DNA of 43,435 nt from an uncultured Bacilli bacterium (GTDB lineage: Bacteria > Bacillota_I > Bacilli_A > RF39 > UBA660), in the NCBI GenBank assembly GCA_934086815.1, contig CAKOIM010000009.1:1-43435 (forward strand). The letters are read 5' to 3'. Under the pieces are notes generated by a model, which worked only from the letters and a program-made list of their open reading frames with translations, was not told the DNA's origin and ran no database searches. The position numbers and the translations under genes were made by a program. Shown in pieces: positions 34,833 through 43,397 of this stretch; the first letter of the stretch is position 1; each line of letters starts with the position of its first letter.

Positions 34833-34932
34833 TTTACAAGTCAAACATCTAAACGATATAATAATTAGTATATCTAAACAAAAAAGAAAAAAAGGGCTGA
34901 GTAGCAATGAATAGTTTCTATTTAGCCTTTTT
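34833..34932 (+). ncRNA. candidate short transcript: promoter followed by terminator hairpin
   Basis: TTTACA (34833-34838), 18 bases, TATAAT (34857-34862). About 30 bases later comes a hairpin: AAAAAGGGCT-GAGTAG pairs with CTATTTAGCCTTTTT (34889-34932). It would give an RNA of about 65 bases. It could equally be a stray promoter plus the bidirectional terminator of the Nudix gene. No homology known to me. Confidence 0.25.
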
Positions 34933-35005
34933 AAATTTACTTAAAATCCTTTTTTTATAGTTTAAAAAGTCTAATAAGCAAAATTACGTACTTATTAAAC
35001 TTTAT

Positions 35006-35365
35006 TTAATTAAGTTTATATCCTAATTTTTCTAATTCCATAATAGCAATAACAGATAATTCTTTTTTAGATAATTTATCAATATCAAAAAACTCTGCAC
35101 CAAGTGAATCATCATTTACTTCATCTACTCTTACTTCCTTCTTAATTTCATTATTGTAATTTAAAACTTTAAAGAAAATTCCAGTATGATGTACTTTCAC
35201 TAAAACACCTTCTTTAAATTGCCATACGAAAGCAACAGAATCCGCATCAAATAATTGACAATCAACAACCTCTATACCAACTTCTTCCATTAATTCTCTT
35301 TTTAAAGCATCCTTTGTTCTTTCGCAAAACTCCATTGAAGCACCTAATTGTTTAAATTCTTTCAT
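35006..35365 (-). pseudogene. N-terminally truncated Nudix hydrolase with altered Nudix box
   Basis: 119 aa starting almost at the Nudix box. The helix RTKDALKRELMEEVGIEV matches E-x7-R-E-U-x-E-E-x-G-U, but the preceding GGG-x-E-F-G-E is LGASMEFCE: the conserved glycines are replaced. The ~40 residues that form the first strands of a normal Nudix domain are missing, and no matching coding sequence lies upstream, where instead the tRNA-Met terminator begins. AGGAAAG stands before the ATG, so it may still be translated. Probably a decayed remnant at the island border. Confidence 0.6.
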
Positions 35366-35398
35366 TTTTCTTTCCTGACTTACTTATTTTACTTTTAT

Positions 35399-35422
35399 AA
35401 AAAAAATTCATCCGAAGATGAA
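35399..35422 (-). terminator. terminator of tRNA-Met
   Basis: Minus strand TTCATC-TTCG-GATGAA followed by eight T. A UUCG tetraloop closes a 6-bp stem just after the tRNA 3' end. Confidence 0.9.
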
Positions 35423-35435
35423 ATTATTATTTAAT

Positions 35436-35512
35436 TGGTAGCGAGAGAGAGATTTGAACTCCCGACCTGCCGGGTATGAACCGGATGCTCTAGCCAACTG
35501 AGCTATCTCGCC
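35436..35512 (-). tRNA. tRNA-Met (CAT), elongator type
   Basis: Clover-leaf is complete: acceptor GGCGAGA/TCTCGCT, D stem GCTC/GAGC, anticodon loop TTCATAC with CAT, T stem GGGAG/CTCTC with TTCAAAT, and encoded CCA. The outermost anticodon-stem pair (27-43) is a T-C mismatch. The overall sequence resembles elongator Met tRNA; CAT could also be tRNA-Ile decoded after lysidine modification, but the body resembles Met. Own promoter and terminator. Confidence 0.95.
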
Positions 35513-35523
35513 ATTGCTTTTAT

Positions 35524-35552
35524 ATAATATCAAAAAATCATGACTTTGGCAA
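35524..35552 (-). promoter_or_regulatory. promoter of tRNA-Met
   Basis: Minus strand TTGCCA (35552-35547), 17-base spacer, TATTAT (35529-35524), 12 bases before the mature 5' end. Confidence 0.75.
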
Positions 35553-35580
35553 GTAGCTTTTCTATATTTTTTTCAAACTT

Positions 35581-35931
35581 TTATACTTTCGTGAGTCTTA
35601 AATAATCAAATGTATCTATATTTCTTAAAATTCCAAATAAGATAACTATAACTAGTAAAATGTATATTGCATATTTTGGAACTTTAACTTTAAATATTTT
35701 CACAAAAATATAGGTAATAATCAAAATAAACACTAAAGGGTTATATCTAAATGCTTGATAAAAATCTAATTTTAAGATGGAAAAAAACAATCTTGTAATT
35801 CCACATCCAGGACAATAAAGTTTAGTTATTTTATGAAAAAGACAAGGAATAGTTATTCCAAATCTTTCATTTAAAACTAAATATATAACAAGTGCTACCA
35901 AAATAAATGTAATTATTTTAACTTTTTTCAT
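35581..35931 (-). CDS. DUF2752 membrane protein
   Basis: 116 aa with three TM helices. The family motif YCPGCGITR sits at about residues 39-47 between the first two helices, followed by FRYNPLVFIL. DUF2752 proteins are short membrane proteins of unknown function found near zinc-ribbon membrane proteins, exactly as here: its start overlaps the end of the next gene upstream by four bases. Confidence 0.9.
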   Translation of the reverse strand: MKKVKIITFILVALVIYLVLNERFGITIPCLFHKITKLYCPGCGITRLFFSILKLDFYQAFRYNPLVFILIITYIFVKIFKVKVPKYAIYILLVIVILFGILRNIDTFDYLRLTKV

Positions 35932-36362
35932 TCAGCAAATTTATTTATATCATTTTGGATTAAACAATAATTTATAATTCCAAACCCAAATAAGCATAAT
36001 ATTAAATAAAGAATAGAATTATCTGCAATCAATTTATTATGTTTTTGCCCTGCTTCATACAATTTTTTACCTAATGTATAATGCCAATACATTCCAAATA
36101 TACCACATGTTAATAAGGTTAATACAAATGCAAGTCCCCCACTCATAGAATTATCATCCACTAAAGAATTTACATCATCACTAAAGACTATAAACCAGTA
36201 TATGCCATAAATACCACAAGTAATTATTGTTAATATTACACATAAAGCTATATCTCTTTTATTAATAAATGGAATTTCATTACTATAAACTCTAGTTCCA
36301 CATCCATCACAAAACTTAGCATTATCTAATAATTCTTTGTTACAATTTTGACATTTTTTCAT
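35928..36362 (-). CDS. zinc-ribbon DUF4234 membrane protein
   Basis: 144 aa. Residues 1-~25 form a zinc ribbon (CQNC...CDGC). The rest is a DUF4234 domain with two similar helical hairpins, ILTIITCGIYGIYW and VLTLLTCGIFGMYWHYTLG. The frame opens at GTG 36368, but AGAAGGTG is better spaced for ATG at 36362. Function unknown; a DUF2752 neighbour is typical. Confidence 0.88.
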   Translation of the reverse strand: MKKCQNCNKELLDNAKFCDGCGTRVYSNEIPFINKRDIALCVILTIITCGIYGIYWFIVFSDDVNSLVDDNSMSGGLAFVLTLLTCGIFGMYWHYTLGKKLYEAGQKHNKLIADNSILYLILCLFGFGIINYCLIQNDINKFAE

Positions 36363-36416
36363 ATTCACACACCTTCTTTAGTTCATTTTATCATTTTAAT
36401 AATTCTATGTAAATAT

Positions 36417-38981
36417 CTAAATTCGAATAGCTATTTTTTTTCTTTTTAAAATATATTTGCGTAACCAATCTACAGGAAAAACAGTTAAAGATATAACGAG
36501 CACTAAAATAAGTTCATTTAATTTTAAGCCATAAGTTCTAAATATATCTCCGCCATTATAAATTATCCAAAGTTGAGCAATAAAAATAAATGAAAATATT
36601 CCTATAAATACTTTATTTTTTAATAAATTAGCAAATATATTAATTCTTGTTGTTCTTGCATTAAAAGCATTAAATATTCCCATAAAGATAAATAAAGCAA
36701 AGTATGCAGTCATTAAATATTTTGCATCATTTCTAATTAATGTTTTAAATATAGGAGCTTTTAAAAATAATACACATACTAAAGCACAGTAAATGCCCGT
36801 CCATATTATTTGACTATACATGTATTTATTTATTATAGCTTCATCTTTTTTCTTTGGTTTTTCATACATATATTCATCTATTGGAGCTTCAAAAGAAAAT
36901 GCTACCCCTGCAAATGTATCCATAATCATATTAAGCCATAACATTTGAACAATCGTAATCGGAGTTGATACCCCAATAAAAGATCCAATTATAGATAAAA
37001 CTAAAGCACACATATTAACTGTTAATTGATATATAATAAATTTACGAATACTTTTAAAAATAGTTCTACCATAAAGAATTGCTTTACTAATAGATAATAT
37101 ATTATCATCTAATATTACAATATCCGCGGCTTCTTTAGCAACCTCTGTACCAGAACCAATAGCAAAACCAACATTTGCTTTTTTTAAAGCCGGAGCATCA
37201 TTAACACCATCACCAGTCATACCAACAATATAGCCCATATCTTCTATAATATTTACCATTCTACTTTTATCTTGTGGTAAAGCTCGAGCAATAACAGCAA
37301 TATTATTTATTTTTTTCTTTATTTCATCATCACTCATTTTCGCAAGTTCACTACTACTTATAACTAAATTATTATTTAAAGTTAAAAGACCAACCTCTTT
37401 AGCAATAGATGTAGCTGTATCTACTGCATCCCCCGTAATCATTATAGGTTTTATTCCTGCTTCTTTAATGAGTTTTATTCCTGTAATAGCTTCTTTTCTT
37501 AATTCATCTTTTATATTAACAAATCCTAAAAATGTCATATTATCTAAACTTTTACCATAAGCAAACACTATTATTCTTCCAGACTTTCTTGTATAATATT
37601 CAATTTTTCTTTCTAATAAAACTTTATTAGTAAAAGGCACTACTTTACCATTACTTAGTAAACTATTTTTACACTTAGATAAAATTACTTCTTTAGCACC
37701 TTTTAAAAGAATAGTACCATCACTTAAGGTAACACTACTATATTTTTTACTACTATCAAATACTTCTTTTTTCAATACATCGTTTTTAATATTTTTTTTA
37801 TTACCAACAAAATTTAATAAAGCTCTATCAGTTATATTACCCCCAATAATTTCATTAACACTAAATACACTTTGATTATTAAACACAAATGACTTATAGT
37901 ATAACTCCAAAGATAATTCACTAAAATCTTTAATAACTTTTAAATCAGGACTAACAAACTCAGTTACTTTTAATTTACCTTTAGTTAAAGTTCCTGTTTT
38001 ATCTGTTAGCAAAAAATTCAAACTACCTGATGTTTCAATTCCCACCAACTTTCTAACTAACACATTATCTTTAAGCATTTTTTTCATATTACTTGATAAT
38101 ACCAAAGTAATCATCATAGGTAATCCTTCAGGTACAGCAACGACTATAATAGTCACTGATAAAGTTAAAGCATAAAGGAGGTGTTCAAACATAACTGGAA
38201 AACTACATAAAGTAGCCTTTATTAAACTAGAATCAAAATTATTTTCAATTACAATGCTTGAAAACAAATAAGATAAACTAGCTAAAATTGCGCCAATGTA
38301 ACCAATTTTACTTATTGTTCTAGCTAAATCTCTTAGTCTTGATTTTAAAGGGCTTTCGGGAATACTTTCTTGTAACTCTTGAGATATTTTACCAATAATT
38401 GTTTTATCCCCGACAATTTCAACTAGCATTTCGGCTTCACCATTATAAACTACTGTTGCTCTATATACTTTATTTTTATCAAGTATATTTTTAGATACAG
38501 CAGCTATTTTTAAAGATTCCTTAGCCTCACCGTTTAAAGCTGATTCATCAACACTCAAATTTCCTTTAATTAAATATCCATCCGCAGGTATTTTATCTCC
38601 ACTATTTAGAATAACAATATCTCCTACTACAACCTCATCAATAGATATTTCTTTTATTACACCATTTCTTCTTACCTTCACCTTTATATTTAAAGAATCA
38701 TTTTGTAGCCTTGTAAAAGCTTTTTCTGAACCATATTCACTTAAACTAGAAATAAATGATGCTAAAAATATAGCTATTAATATTCCAATAGTTTCATACC
38801 AATCAAAATCTCTAAATAATACTACAATCTTAATAGCCAAAGCAATAAGCAATATTTTAATAATCGGATCACCTAAAGACTCAATTAATAAATGAATAAA
38901 TGTATTTCCTTTTTTTTTACTTATTTCATTTGTTCCATATTTTTTTCTACTTAAAGCTACTTCTTTATCATTTAATCCCAT
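36417..38981 (-). CDS. P-type Ca2+-transporting ATPase, P2B (PMCA-like)
   Basis: 854 aa with ten TM helices. VPEGLPM in M4 and NMIMDTFAG in M6 are the calcium-binding sequences; NMIMDTFA is the plasma-membrane Ca2+-ATPase form. The phosphorylated Asp is in LTDKTGTLT, KGAKEV is in the nucleotide domain, and TGDGVNDAPALKKANVGFAI is the hinge. The actuator loop reads LNGEAKES instead of the usual LTGES: the key Glu stays but Thr and Ser are replaced. Exports Ca2+ using ATP. AGGAGGACA precedes the ATG. Confidence 0.95.
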   Translation of the reverse strand: MGLNDKEVALSRKKYGTNEISKKKGNTFIHLLIESLGDPIIKILLIALAIKIVVLFRDFDWYETIGILIAIFLASFISSLSEYGSEKAFTRLQNDSLNIKVKVRRNGVIKEISIDEVVVGDIVILNSGDKIPADGYLIKGNLSVDESALNGEAKESLKIAAVSKNILDKNKVYRATVVYNGEAEMLVEIVGDKTIIGKISQELQESIPESPLKSRLRDLARTISKIGYIGAILASLSYLFSSIVIENNFDSSLIKATLCSFPVMFEHLLYALTLSVTIIVVAVPEGLPMMITLVLSSNMKKMLKDNVLVRKLVGIETSGSLNFLLTDKTGTLTKGKLKVTEFVSPDLKVIKDFSELSLELYYKSFVFNNQSVFSVNEIIGGNITDRALLNFVGNKKNIKNDVLKKEVFDSSKKYSSVTLSDGTILLKGAKEVILSKCKNSLLSNGKVVPFTNKVLLERKIEYYTRKSGRIIVFAYGKSLDNMTFLGFVNIKDELRKEAITGIKLIKEAGIKPIMITGDAVDTATSIAKEVGLLTLNNNLVISSSELAKMSDDEIKKKINNIAVIARALPQDKSRMVNIIEDMGYIVGMTGDGVNDAPALKKANVGFAIGSGTEVAKEAADIVILDDNILSISKAILYGRTIFKSIRKFIIYQLTVNMCALVLSIIGSFIGVSTPITIVQMLWLNMIMDTFAGVAFSFEAPIDEYMYEKPKKKDEAIINKYMYSQIIWTGIYCALVCVLFLKAPIFKTLIRNDAKYLMTAYFALFIFMGIFNAFNARTTRINIFANLLKNKVFIGIFSFIFIAQLWIIYNGGDIFRTYGLKLNELILVLVISLTVFPVDWLRKYILKRKKIAIRI

Positions 38982-39020
38982 ATGCTTGTCCTCCTAAATA
39001 AACATATGTATTAATTTTTA

Positions 39021-39052
39021 AAAAAGAAGTAGAAAAATAAGTTTTTCTACTT
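39021..39052 (-). terminator. terminator after the holin-like gene
   Basis: 11-bp perfect stem AAGTAGAAAAA/TTTTTCTACTT with loop TAAG (39027-39052), then a T-run on the minus strand. The stop codon of the upstream gene is part of the stem. Confidence 0.88.
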
Positions 39053-39320
39053 AACCTTTAATTTCATTATCATTAGTTTTTTTCACTTCAATTAAATCTG
39101 CTATACCACCTGCACTCATTGTTGACATTATACCAATTAAAATAGAATTTAATAAATTATTATCAATATTTAAATAAAAACATATAATACCACTTATAAT
39201 TCCTATAATAACATTTTGAATAGGAATATACTTATTAGGTAATTTATCTATAAATATTTTTGTTATTGCACCAAATATATATGCTACAAGCATTATTACA
39301 ACTGATAATGTTATAGTCAA
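39051..39320 (-). CDS. holin-like small membrane protein
   Basis: 89 aa. Three hydrophobic segments with the sequence KYIPIQNVIIGIISGIICF and a late MSTMSAGGIADLI, resembling phage holins that carry an I-P-x-x-N-x-x-x-G motif and a G-A-G-G-T loop before a charged tail. The start is TTG at 39320, supported by the very strong site GGGGGTGAT. It is not in a prophage; it sits 80 bases after the Clp gene and before a terminator. Could be a domesticated holin. The family call is moderate. Confidence 0.55.
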   Translation of the reverse strand: MTITLSVVIMLVAYIFGAITKIFIDKLPNKYIPIQNVIIGIISGIICFYLNIDNNLLNSILIGIMSTMSAGGIADLIEVKKTNDNEIKG

Positions 39321-39400
39321 GCTATCACCCCCTTTAAAGGTAATAATGCTTATACTATAACTTATGAGCTTGTCCTTAAATTAGCTTGTATTTTAGCCTT

Positions 39401-41470
39401 TTAAATTGTATATTCTTTTATAATTTTATCTAAAGATCTAAAGCCTAAACTTTTATAATCATAATTTTTTATTACTTCTAAGTCTTTTATATTCTTTTTA
39501 TTTAAGTATTCTTTTAGCATCATTTCATCAATATCTTTATAGCATATAATTTTACTTATTCTTGCTAAAAACTCTTTACTAAAATGTTGCTCAAAATTAC
39601 CATGATTTTTCATAAAACCAATTTTATGTTGCATTACAGCATTACTAGTCATAAAAATATAAGCATTTTTAAAATCTATTTTTTCCCCTCGAGCATTTGT
39701 AATATATCCATCATCTAATATTTGTAAAAATAAATTTAAAATACTTGGATGGGCTTTTTCTATTTCATCTAATAAAATGATAGCGTAAGGATTTAATTTT
39801 AAACTATCAAACATTGTTCGATCATTATAACCTACATAGCCTTGATTAACCCCAATTAATCTGGTTAATCCCACTTCTGTACTATACTCGGTCATATCTA
39901 ATTTAATTAAAGGAATATTTAATATTTTAGCGATATCTTTTACAGTTTTAGTTTTTCCAACACCTGTACTTCCAGTAAGCATTAATGAAATTGGTCTATG
40001 TTCTTGACTACTTTTAAGTATGTTTACTATATCTTTAATAGCCTCTTTTTGACCCACAATTACTTCATTAAGCTCTTCTTCTAAAGTGTCTAGTTTTTCA
40101 TTTAAAAGTGGAATATTTAAGTTTCTATAAAGAGCTTTTCTTATATCATTATTAGTAAGTTTCAATTTTTTGTTTTTTATTTCATTTAATTCTTTATTTA
40201 AATTTAACTCTTTATCTCTATACTCTAAGGCACTATCAAAATTATTTAATTTTACCATCTCTTCTTTAATCTTAATAGTTTCTTTTATTTCATTCACTAA
40301 GTTTTTTATTTTTATTTCTTTATTATTTTCTACCATTTTCATAGCACATACACTATCTAATAAATCTAGTGATTTATCCGGATTATACCTATTTAATATA
40401 TATTTGTTTGTTAAATTTATAATTGTATCAATATTTTCATCATCAATATCTATATTATAATGTTTTTCATAATTTTCTTTTATGTTTAACAATATATCTT
40501 TAGTACTTATTTCATCAGGCTCTAAAACTTTAATTACTTCAAACCTTCTTGATAAAGCTTTATCCGATAATATGTATTTATTATATTCATTTAAGGTAGT
40601 AGCTCCGATTAATTTTATTTTTCCCCGAGCTAAATAAGGCTTTAAAATATCACTGGCATTTATGGCACCTTCCGCACCTCCGGCATTAACAACAGTATGT
40701 ATTTCATCAATAAATAATATTATGTCTTTGTTTTGTTCTACTTCTTTAATTATATTTTCTAATTTTTCTTCAAATTCACCACGATATTTTGTCCCAGATA
40801 TTAAGGCTCCCATTTCTAAAGAAATTATTTTTTTATTTTCTAAAAATGATGGAACATCACCTACTTTTATTCTACGGGATAATTCTTCGACAATGGCACT
40901 TTTACCTACTCCCGGTTCACCTATCAATAAAGGATTATTTTTATTTTTTCTAAATAAAGTTTCTATTACTAAATTAATTTCATTTTCACGATTTATTACT
41001 TTCTCAAAATCATAATCTTGTAAATTCTTACCTAATTTATATATTTCTAATTTTGATTTATCTTTATTATCTTGATTTTTTAGCGATAAATATATACTAT
41101 CTATATCTACATTCATTTCAACAAGAATACGCAAGGCTATTCCCTCGCCTATTTCAATTAATGATAACAATAAATCTATAGGGGTTATTTTATTTTTATC
41201 TTTTCTAACATTATTTATAACTCTTTTTAAAAGCGGAGTATAAATACTTAAACAATCATTATTCGTAGGTTTAACAATTTCCATTAATTCATCTTTAAAA
41301 TTATCATAAGTAATACTATAACTAAAAAAAACATCCTTAATTTTTTCATCCAATTTTAATAAACTTAATAATAAATGTTCTGTTCCAACATAAGAATGTT
41401 TTAATTCTATTTTTATTTTTTCAGCTTCTTTAAATATTTTACTAACTTCATAACTATATGTATTTTCCAT
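39401..41470 (-). CDS. compact ClpC/ClpA-like AAA+ unfoldase
   Basis: 689 aa, about 120 shorter than ClpC. A Clp-N repeat domain (residues 1-~140) precedes AAA-1: Walker A GEPGVGKS, pore loop GTKYRGEF, Walker B ILFIDEIH, arginine finger ALSRRFE. A short middle helix pair (about 405-450) is followed by AAA-2: GSTGVGKT, pore GYVGYND, ILLDEIEKAHP. KIGFMKN contains the IGF-type loop that docks ClpP, so it probably still feeds ClpP. The end is abbreviated: YKSLGFRSLDKIIKEYTI replaces the long D2 small domain. No ctsR, mcsA/mcsB, CIRCE or CtsR box seen nearby. Confidence 0.88.
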   Translation of the reverse strand: MENTYSYEVSKIFKEAEKIKIELKHSYVGTEHLLLSLLKLDEKIKDVFFSYSITYDNFKDELMEIVKPTNNDCLSIYTPLLKRVINNVRKDKNKITPIDLLLSLIEIGEGIALRILVEMNVDIDSIYLSLKNQDNKDKSKLEIYKLGKNLQDYDFEKVINRENEINLVIETLFRKNKNNPLLIGEPGVGKSAIVEELSRRIKVGDVPSFLENKKIISLEMGALISGTKYRGEFEEKLENIIKEVEQNKDIILFIDEIHTVVNAGGAEGAINASDILKPYLARGKIKLIGATTLNEYNKYILSDKALSRRFEVIKVLEPDEISTKDILLNIKENYEKHYNIDIDDENIDTIINLTNKYILNRYNPDKSLDLLDSVCAMKMVENNKEIKIKNLVNEIKETIKIKEEMVKLNNFDSALEYRDKELNLNKELNEIKNKKLKLTNNDIRKALYRNLNIPLLNEKLDTLEEELNEVIVGQKEAIKDIVNILKSSQEHRPISLMLTGSTGVGKTKTVKDIAKILNIPLIKLDMTEYSTEVGLTRLIGVNQGYVGYNDRTMFDSLKLNPYAIILLDEIEKAHPSILNLFLQILDDGYITNARGEKIDFKNAYIFMTSNAVMQHKIGFMKNHGNFEQHFSKEFLARISKIICYKDIDEMMLKEYLNKKNIKDLEVIKNYDYKSLGFRSLDKIIKEYTI

Positions 41471-41546
41471 AAGACCTCCATATTAATTCTATGTAAGGTA
41501 TTGTTTTTTTTTAATTGTTTTTATTCATAAAATTATAAAGATTTTT

Positions 41547-41569
41547 AAAAAAACTATATTTCTATAGTT
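41547..41569 (-). terminator. terminator of the first Rpn nuclease gene
   Basis: Minus strand AACTATA-GAAA-TATAGTT followed by seven T; the TAG stop codon is part of the stem. Identical in design to the structure at 42474-42497. Confidence 0.85.
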
Positions 41570-42383
41570 CCTTCTTTAATTCATTGATGTCTTCGATTGA
41601 TAGACCAGTTACTTTACTTATAAAATCAACACTCGCATTTTCTCTTAGCATATTCAAGGCTACTTCGTTGTTTCTTTTAGCAACGCCAAGTTCATATGCT
41701 TCTTGCTTTTTTAATTTTTCTCTATCATAATATAGTAATAAATCAAAATTATCTGTTAATATTTTAGCTTCATCTATCATCTTTTCCATTAAATCATCTC
41801 CATTATAGACTTTTCTCAATTCTTCTTCATCATTACATACTAGAAGATATAATAAATACTCTATTTCATTTTTCTTAAGTTTATTATAATCTTCTTTTTG
41901 TAATTTCGCAAGATTAACATCGATTATTTCTAATATAGGATGATATTCTCTATGCGTTTTTATATCAATCAATCTATTTACAACAATAAAACGATTATCA
42001 CGAGAAATATCATAATTATTTAGATTAATTTGATACACCTTTTTTAATTTGTTTTTATAAGCTTCCATATTTTTTAGTTGTCTTAATATTAATTGACAAA
42101 CATAGGCATTATTTTTATTTTGAATACTTTTTGATGTACTTGTATTAATCTCAACATTAACAATTACTTCGTTACTTTCAAGTAATATATCAGCATCACT
42201 ATTTACGATATTTTTATTAGTACCTGTATCCGTTGGCATTATTTTAAAACTAACAGACTCAAATGGTAAACCTAATATTTGACATACCGTTTTAGCTAAA
42301 CACTTTTGTCCCACATTTGTAGAATATAATTTCTTAACAATAGTATCTTTCATAAATGTTTCTGAAGTCTTAACTTTAGGCAT
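41562..42383 (-). CDS. Rpn/PD-(D/E)XK nuclease family protein, copy 1
   Basis: 273 aa. The nuclease core is residues ~50-150: MPTDTGTNKN, DADILLESNE and VNVEINTS, where D and E-x-N stand for the usual D...E-x-(K/Q) catalytic set, followed by YVCQLILRQLKNMEAY. The C-terminal third is helical with a variable linker, ending NMLREN, VDFISKVTGLSIEDINELKK, a short HTH-like tail common in these proteins. Related proteins promote recA-independent recombination or are transposase-associated. ATG with AAAGGAGG; own promoter. Confidence 0.87.
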   Translation of the reverse strand: MPKVKTSETFMKDTIVKKLYSTNVGQKCLAKTVCQILGLPFESVSFKIMPTDTGTNKNIVNSDADILLESNEVIVNVEINTSTSKSIQNKNNAYVCQLILRQLKNMEAYKNKLKKVYQINLNNYDISRDNRFIVVNRLIDIKTHREYHPILEIIDVNLAKLQKEDYNKLKKNEIEYLLYLLVCNDEEELRKVYNGDDLMEKMIDEAKILTDNFDLLLYYDREKLKKQEAYELGVAKRNNEVALNMLRENASVDFISKVTGLSIEDINELKKEL

Positions 42384-42404
42384 AATTCCTCCTTTCGCCT
42401 TCTT

Positions 42405-42432
42405 ATTATATACATCAAAAACACCTCGTCAA
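42405..42432 (-). promoter_or_regulatory. promoter of Rpn copy 1
   Basis: Minus strand TTGACG (42432-42427), 16-base spacer, TATAAT (42410-42405). Almost identical to the promoter of copy 2. Confidence 0.7.
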
Positions 42433-42473
42433 GACATTCGACAAAACTAGTTATTTTTCGCTACAAGATAACT

Positions 42474-42497
42474 AAAAAAAACTATATTTCTATAGTT
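42474..42497 (-). terminator. terminator of the second Rpn nuclease gene
   Basis: Same AACTATA/TATAGTT stem with GAAA loop (42480-42497) and T-run, including the stop codon. Confidence 0.85.
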
Positions 42498-43347
42498 CCT
42501 TCTTTAATTCGTTGATGTCTTCGATTGATAGACCAGTTACTTTACTTATAAAATCAACATTGGCATTTTCTCTTAGCATATTCAATGTCAATTCTTTTTC
42601 TTTGCATATAATCCCATCTTTAAAGCCAATTTCTTTTCCAGCCTTTTCACCAAGTTCATACTCTTCTTGTTTTTTTAATTTTTCTCTATCATAATATAGT
42701 AGTAAGTCAAAATTATCTGTTAATATTTTAGCTTCATCTATCATCTTTTCCATTAAATCATCTCCATTATAGATTTTTCTCAATTCATCTTCATCATTAC
42801 ATACTAGAAGATATAATAAATACTCTATTTCGTTTTTCTTAAGTTTATTATAATCTTCTTTTTGCAATTTCGCAAGATTAACATCGATTATTTCTAATAT
42901 GGGATGATATTCTCTACGTGTTTCTATATCAATCAATCTATTTACAACAATAAAACGATTATCACGAGAAATATCATAATTATTTAGATTAATTTGATAC
43001 ACCTTTTTTAATTTGTTTTTATAGGCTTCCATATTTTTTAGTTGTCTTAATACTAATTGACAAACATAAGCATTATTCTTATTTTGAATACTTTTTGATG
43101 TACTTGTATTAATCTCAACATTAACAATTGCTTCATTACTTTCAAGTAATATATCCGCATCACTATTTACAATATTTTTATTAGTACCTATATCCGTTGG
43201 CATTATTTTAAAACTAACAGACTCAAATGGTAACCCTAATATTTGACATACAGTTTTAGCAAGGCATTTTTGACCTACGTTTGTTGAATACAATTTCTTA
43301 ACAATAGTATCTTTCATAAATGTCTCTGAAGTCTTAACTTTAAGCAT
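42490..43347 (-). CDS. Rpn/PD-(D/E)XK nuclease family protein, copy 2
   Basis: 285 aa, near-identical to copy 1 over the nuclease core (MPTDIGTNKN, DADILLESNE, VNVEINTS). It differs mainly in the linker: a 12-residue longer charged stretch (GEKAGKEIGFKDGIICKEKE) before NMLREN and the HTH-like tail. The frame extends upstream to 43389, but AAAGGAGG stands before ATG at 43347 (MLKVKTSE), matching the start of copy 1. Own promoter and terminator, so each copy is an independent unit. Confidence 0.87.
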   Translation of the reverse strand: MLKVKTSETFMKDTIVKKLYSTNVGQKCLAKTVCQILGLPFESVSFKIMPTDIGTNKNIVNSDADILLESNEAIVNVEINTSTSKSIQNKNNAYVCQLVLRQLKNMEAYKNKLKKVYQINLNNYDISRDNRFIVVNRLIDIETRREYHPILEIIDVNLAKLQKEDYNKLKKNEIEYLLYLLVCNDEDELRKIYNGDDLMEKMIDEAKILTDNFDLLLYYDREKLKKQEEYELGEKAGKEIGFKDGIICKEKELTLNMLRENANVDFISKVTGLSIEDINELKKEL

Positions 43348-43369
43348 AATATCCTCCTTTCGCCTTTTT

Positions 43370-43397
43370 ATTATATACTTCAAAAACACCCCGTCAA
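43370..43397 (-). promoter_or_regulatory. promoter of Rpn copy 2
   Basis: Minus strand TTGACG (43397-43392), 16-base spacer, TATAAT (43375-43370). Confidence 0.7.

Noticed and set aside
34907..34960. 17-residue hydrophobic ORF (MNSFYLAFLNLLKILFL) as a possible type I toxin
   Set aside because: No ribosome site, no charged tail, and it overlaps a terminator hairpin; no antisense promoter seen.
39051..39320. Prophage, on account of the holin-like gene
   Set aside because: No capsid, tail, integrase or portal genes around it, and neighbours are housekeeping genes.
41471..41546. CIRCE or CtsR operator upstream of the Clp gene
   Set aside because: Neither the TTAGCACTC inverted repeat nor the GGTCAAA heptad repeat is present.
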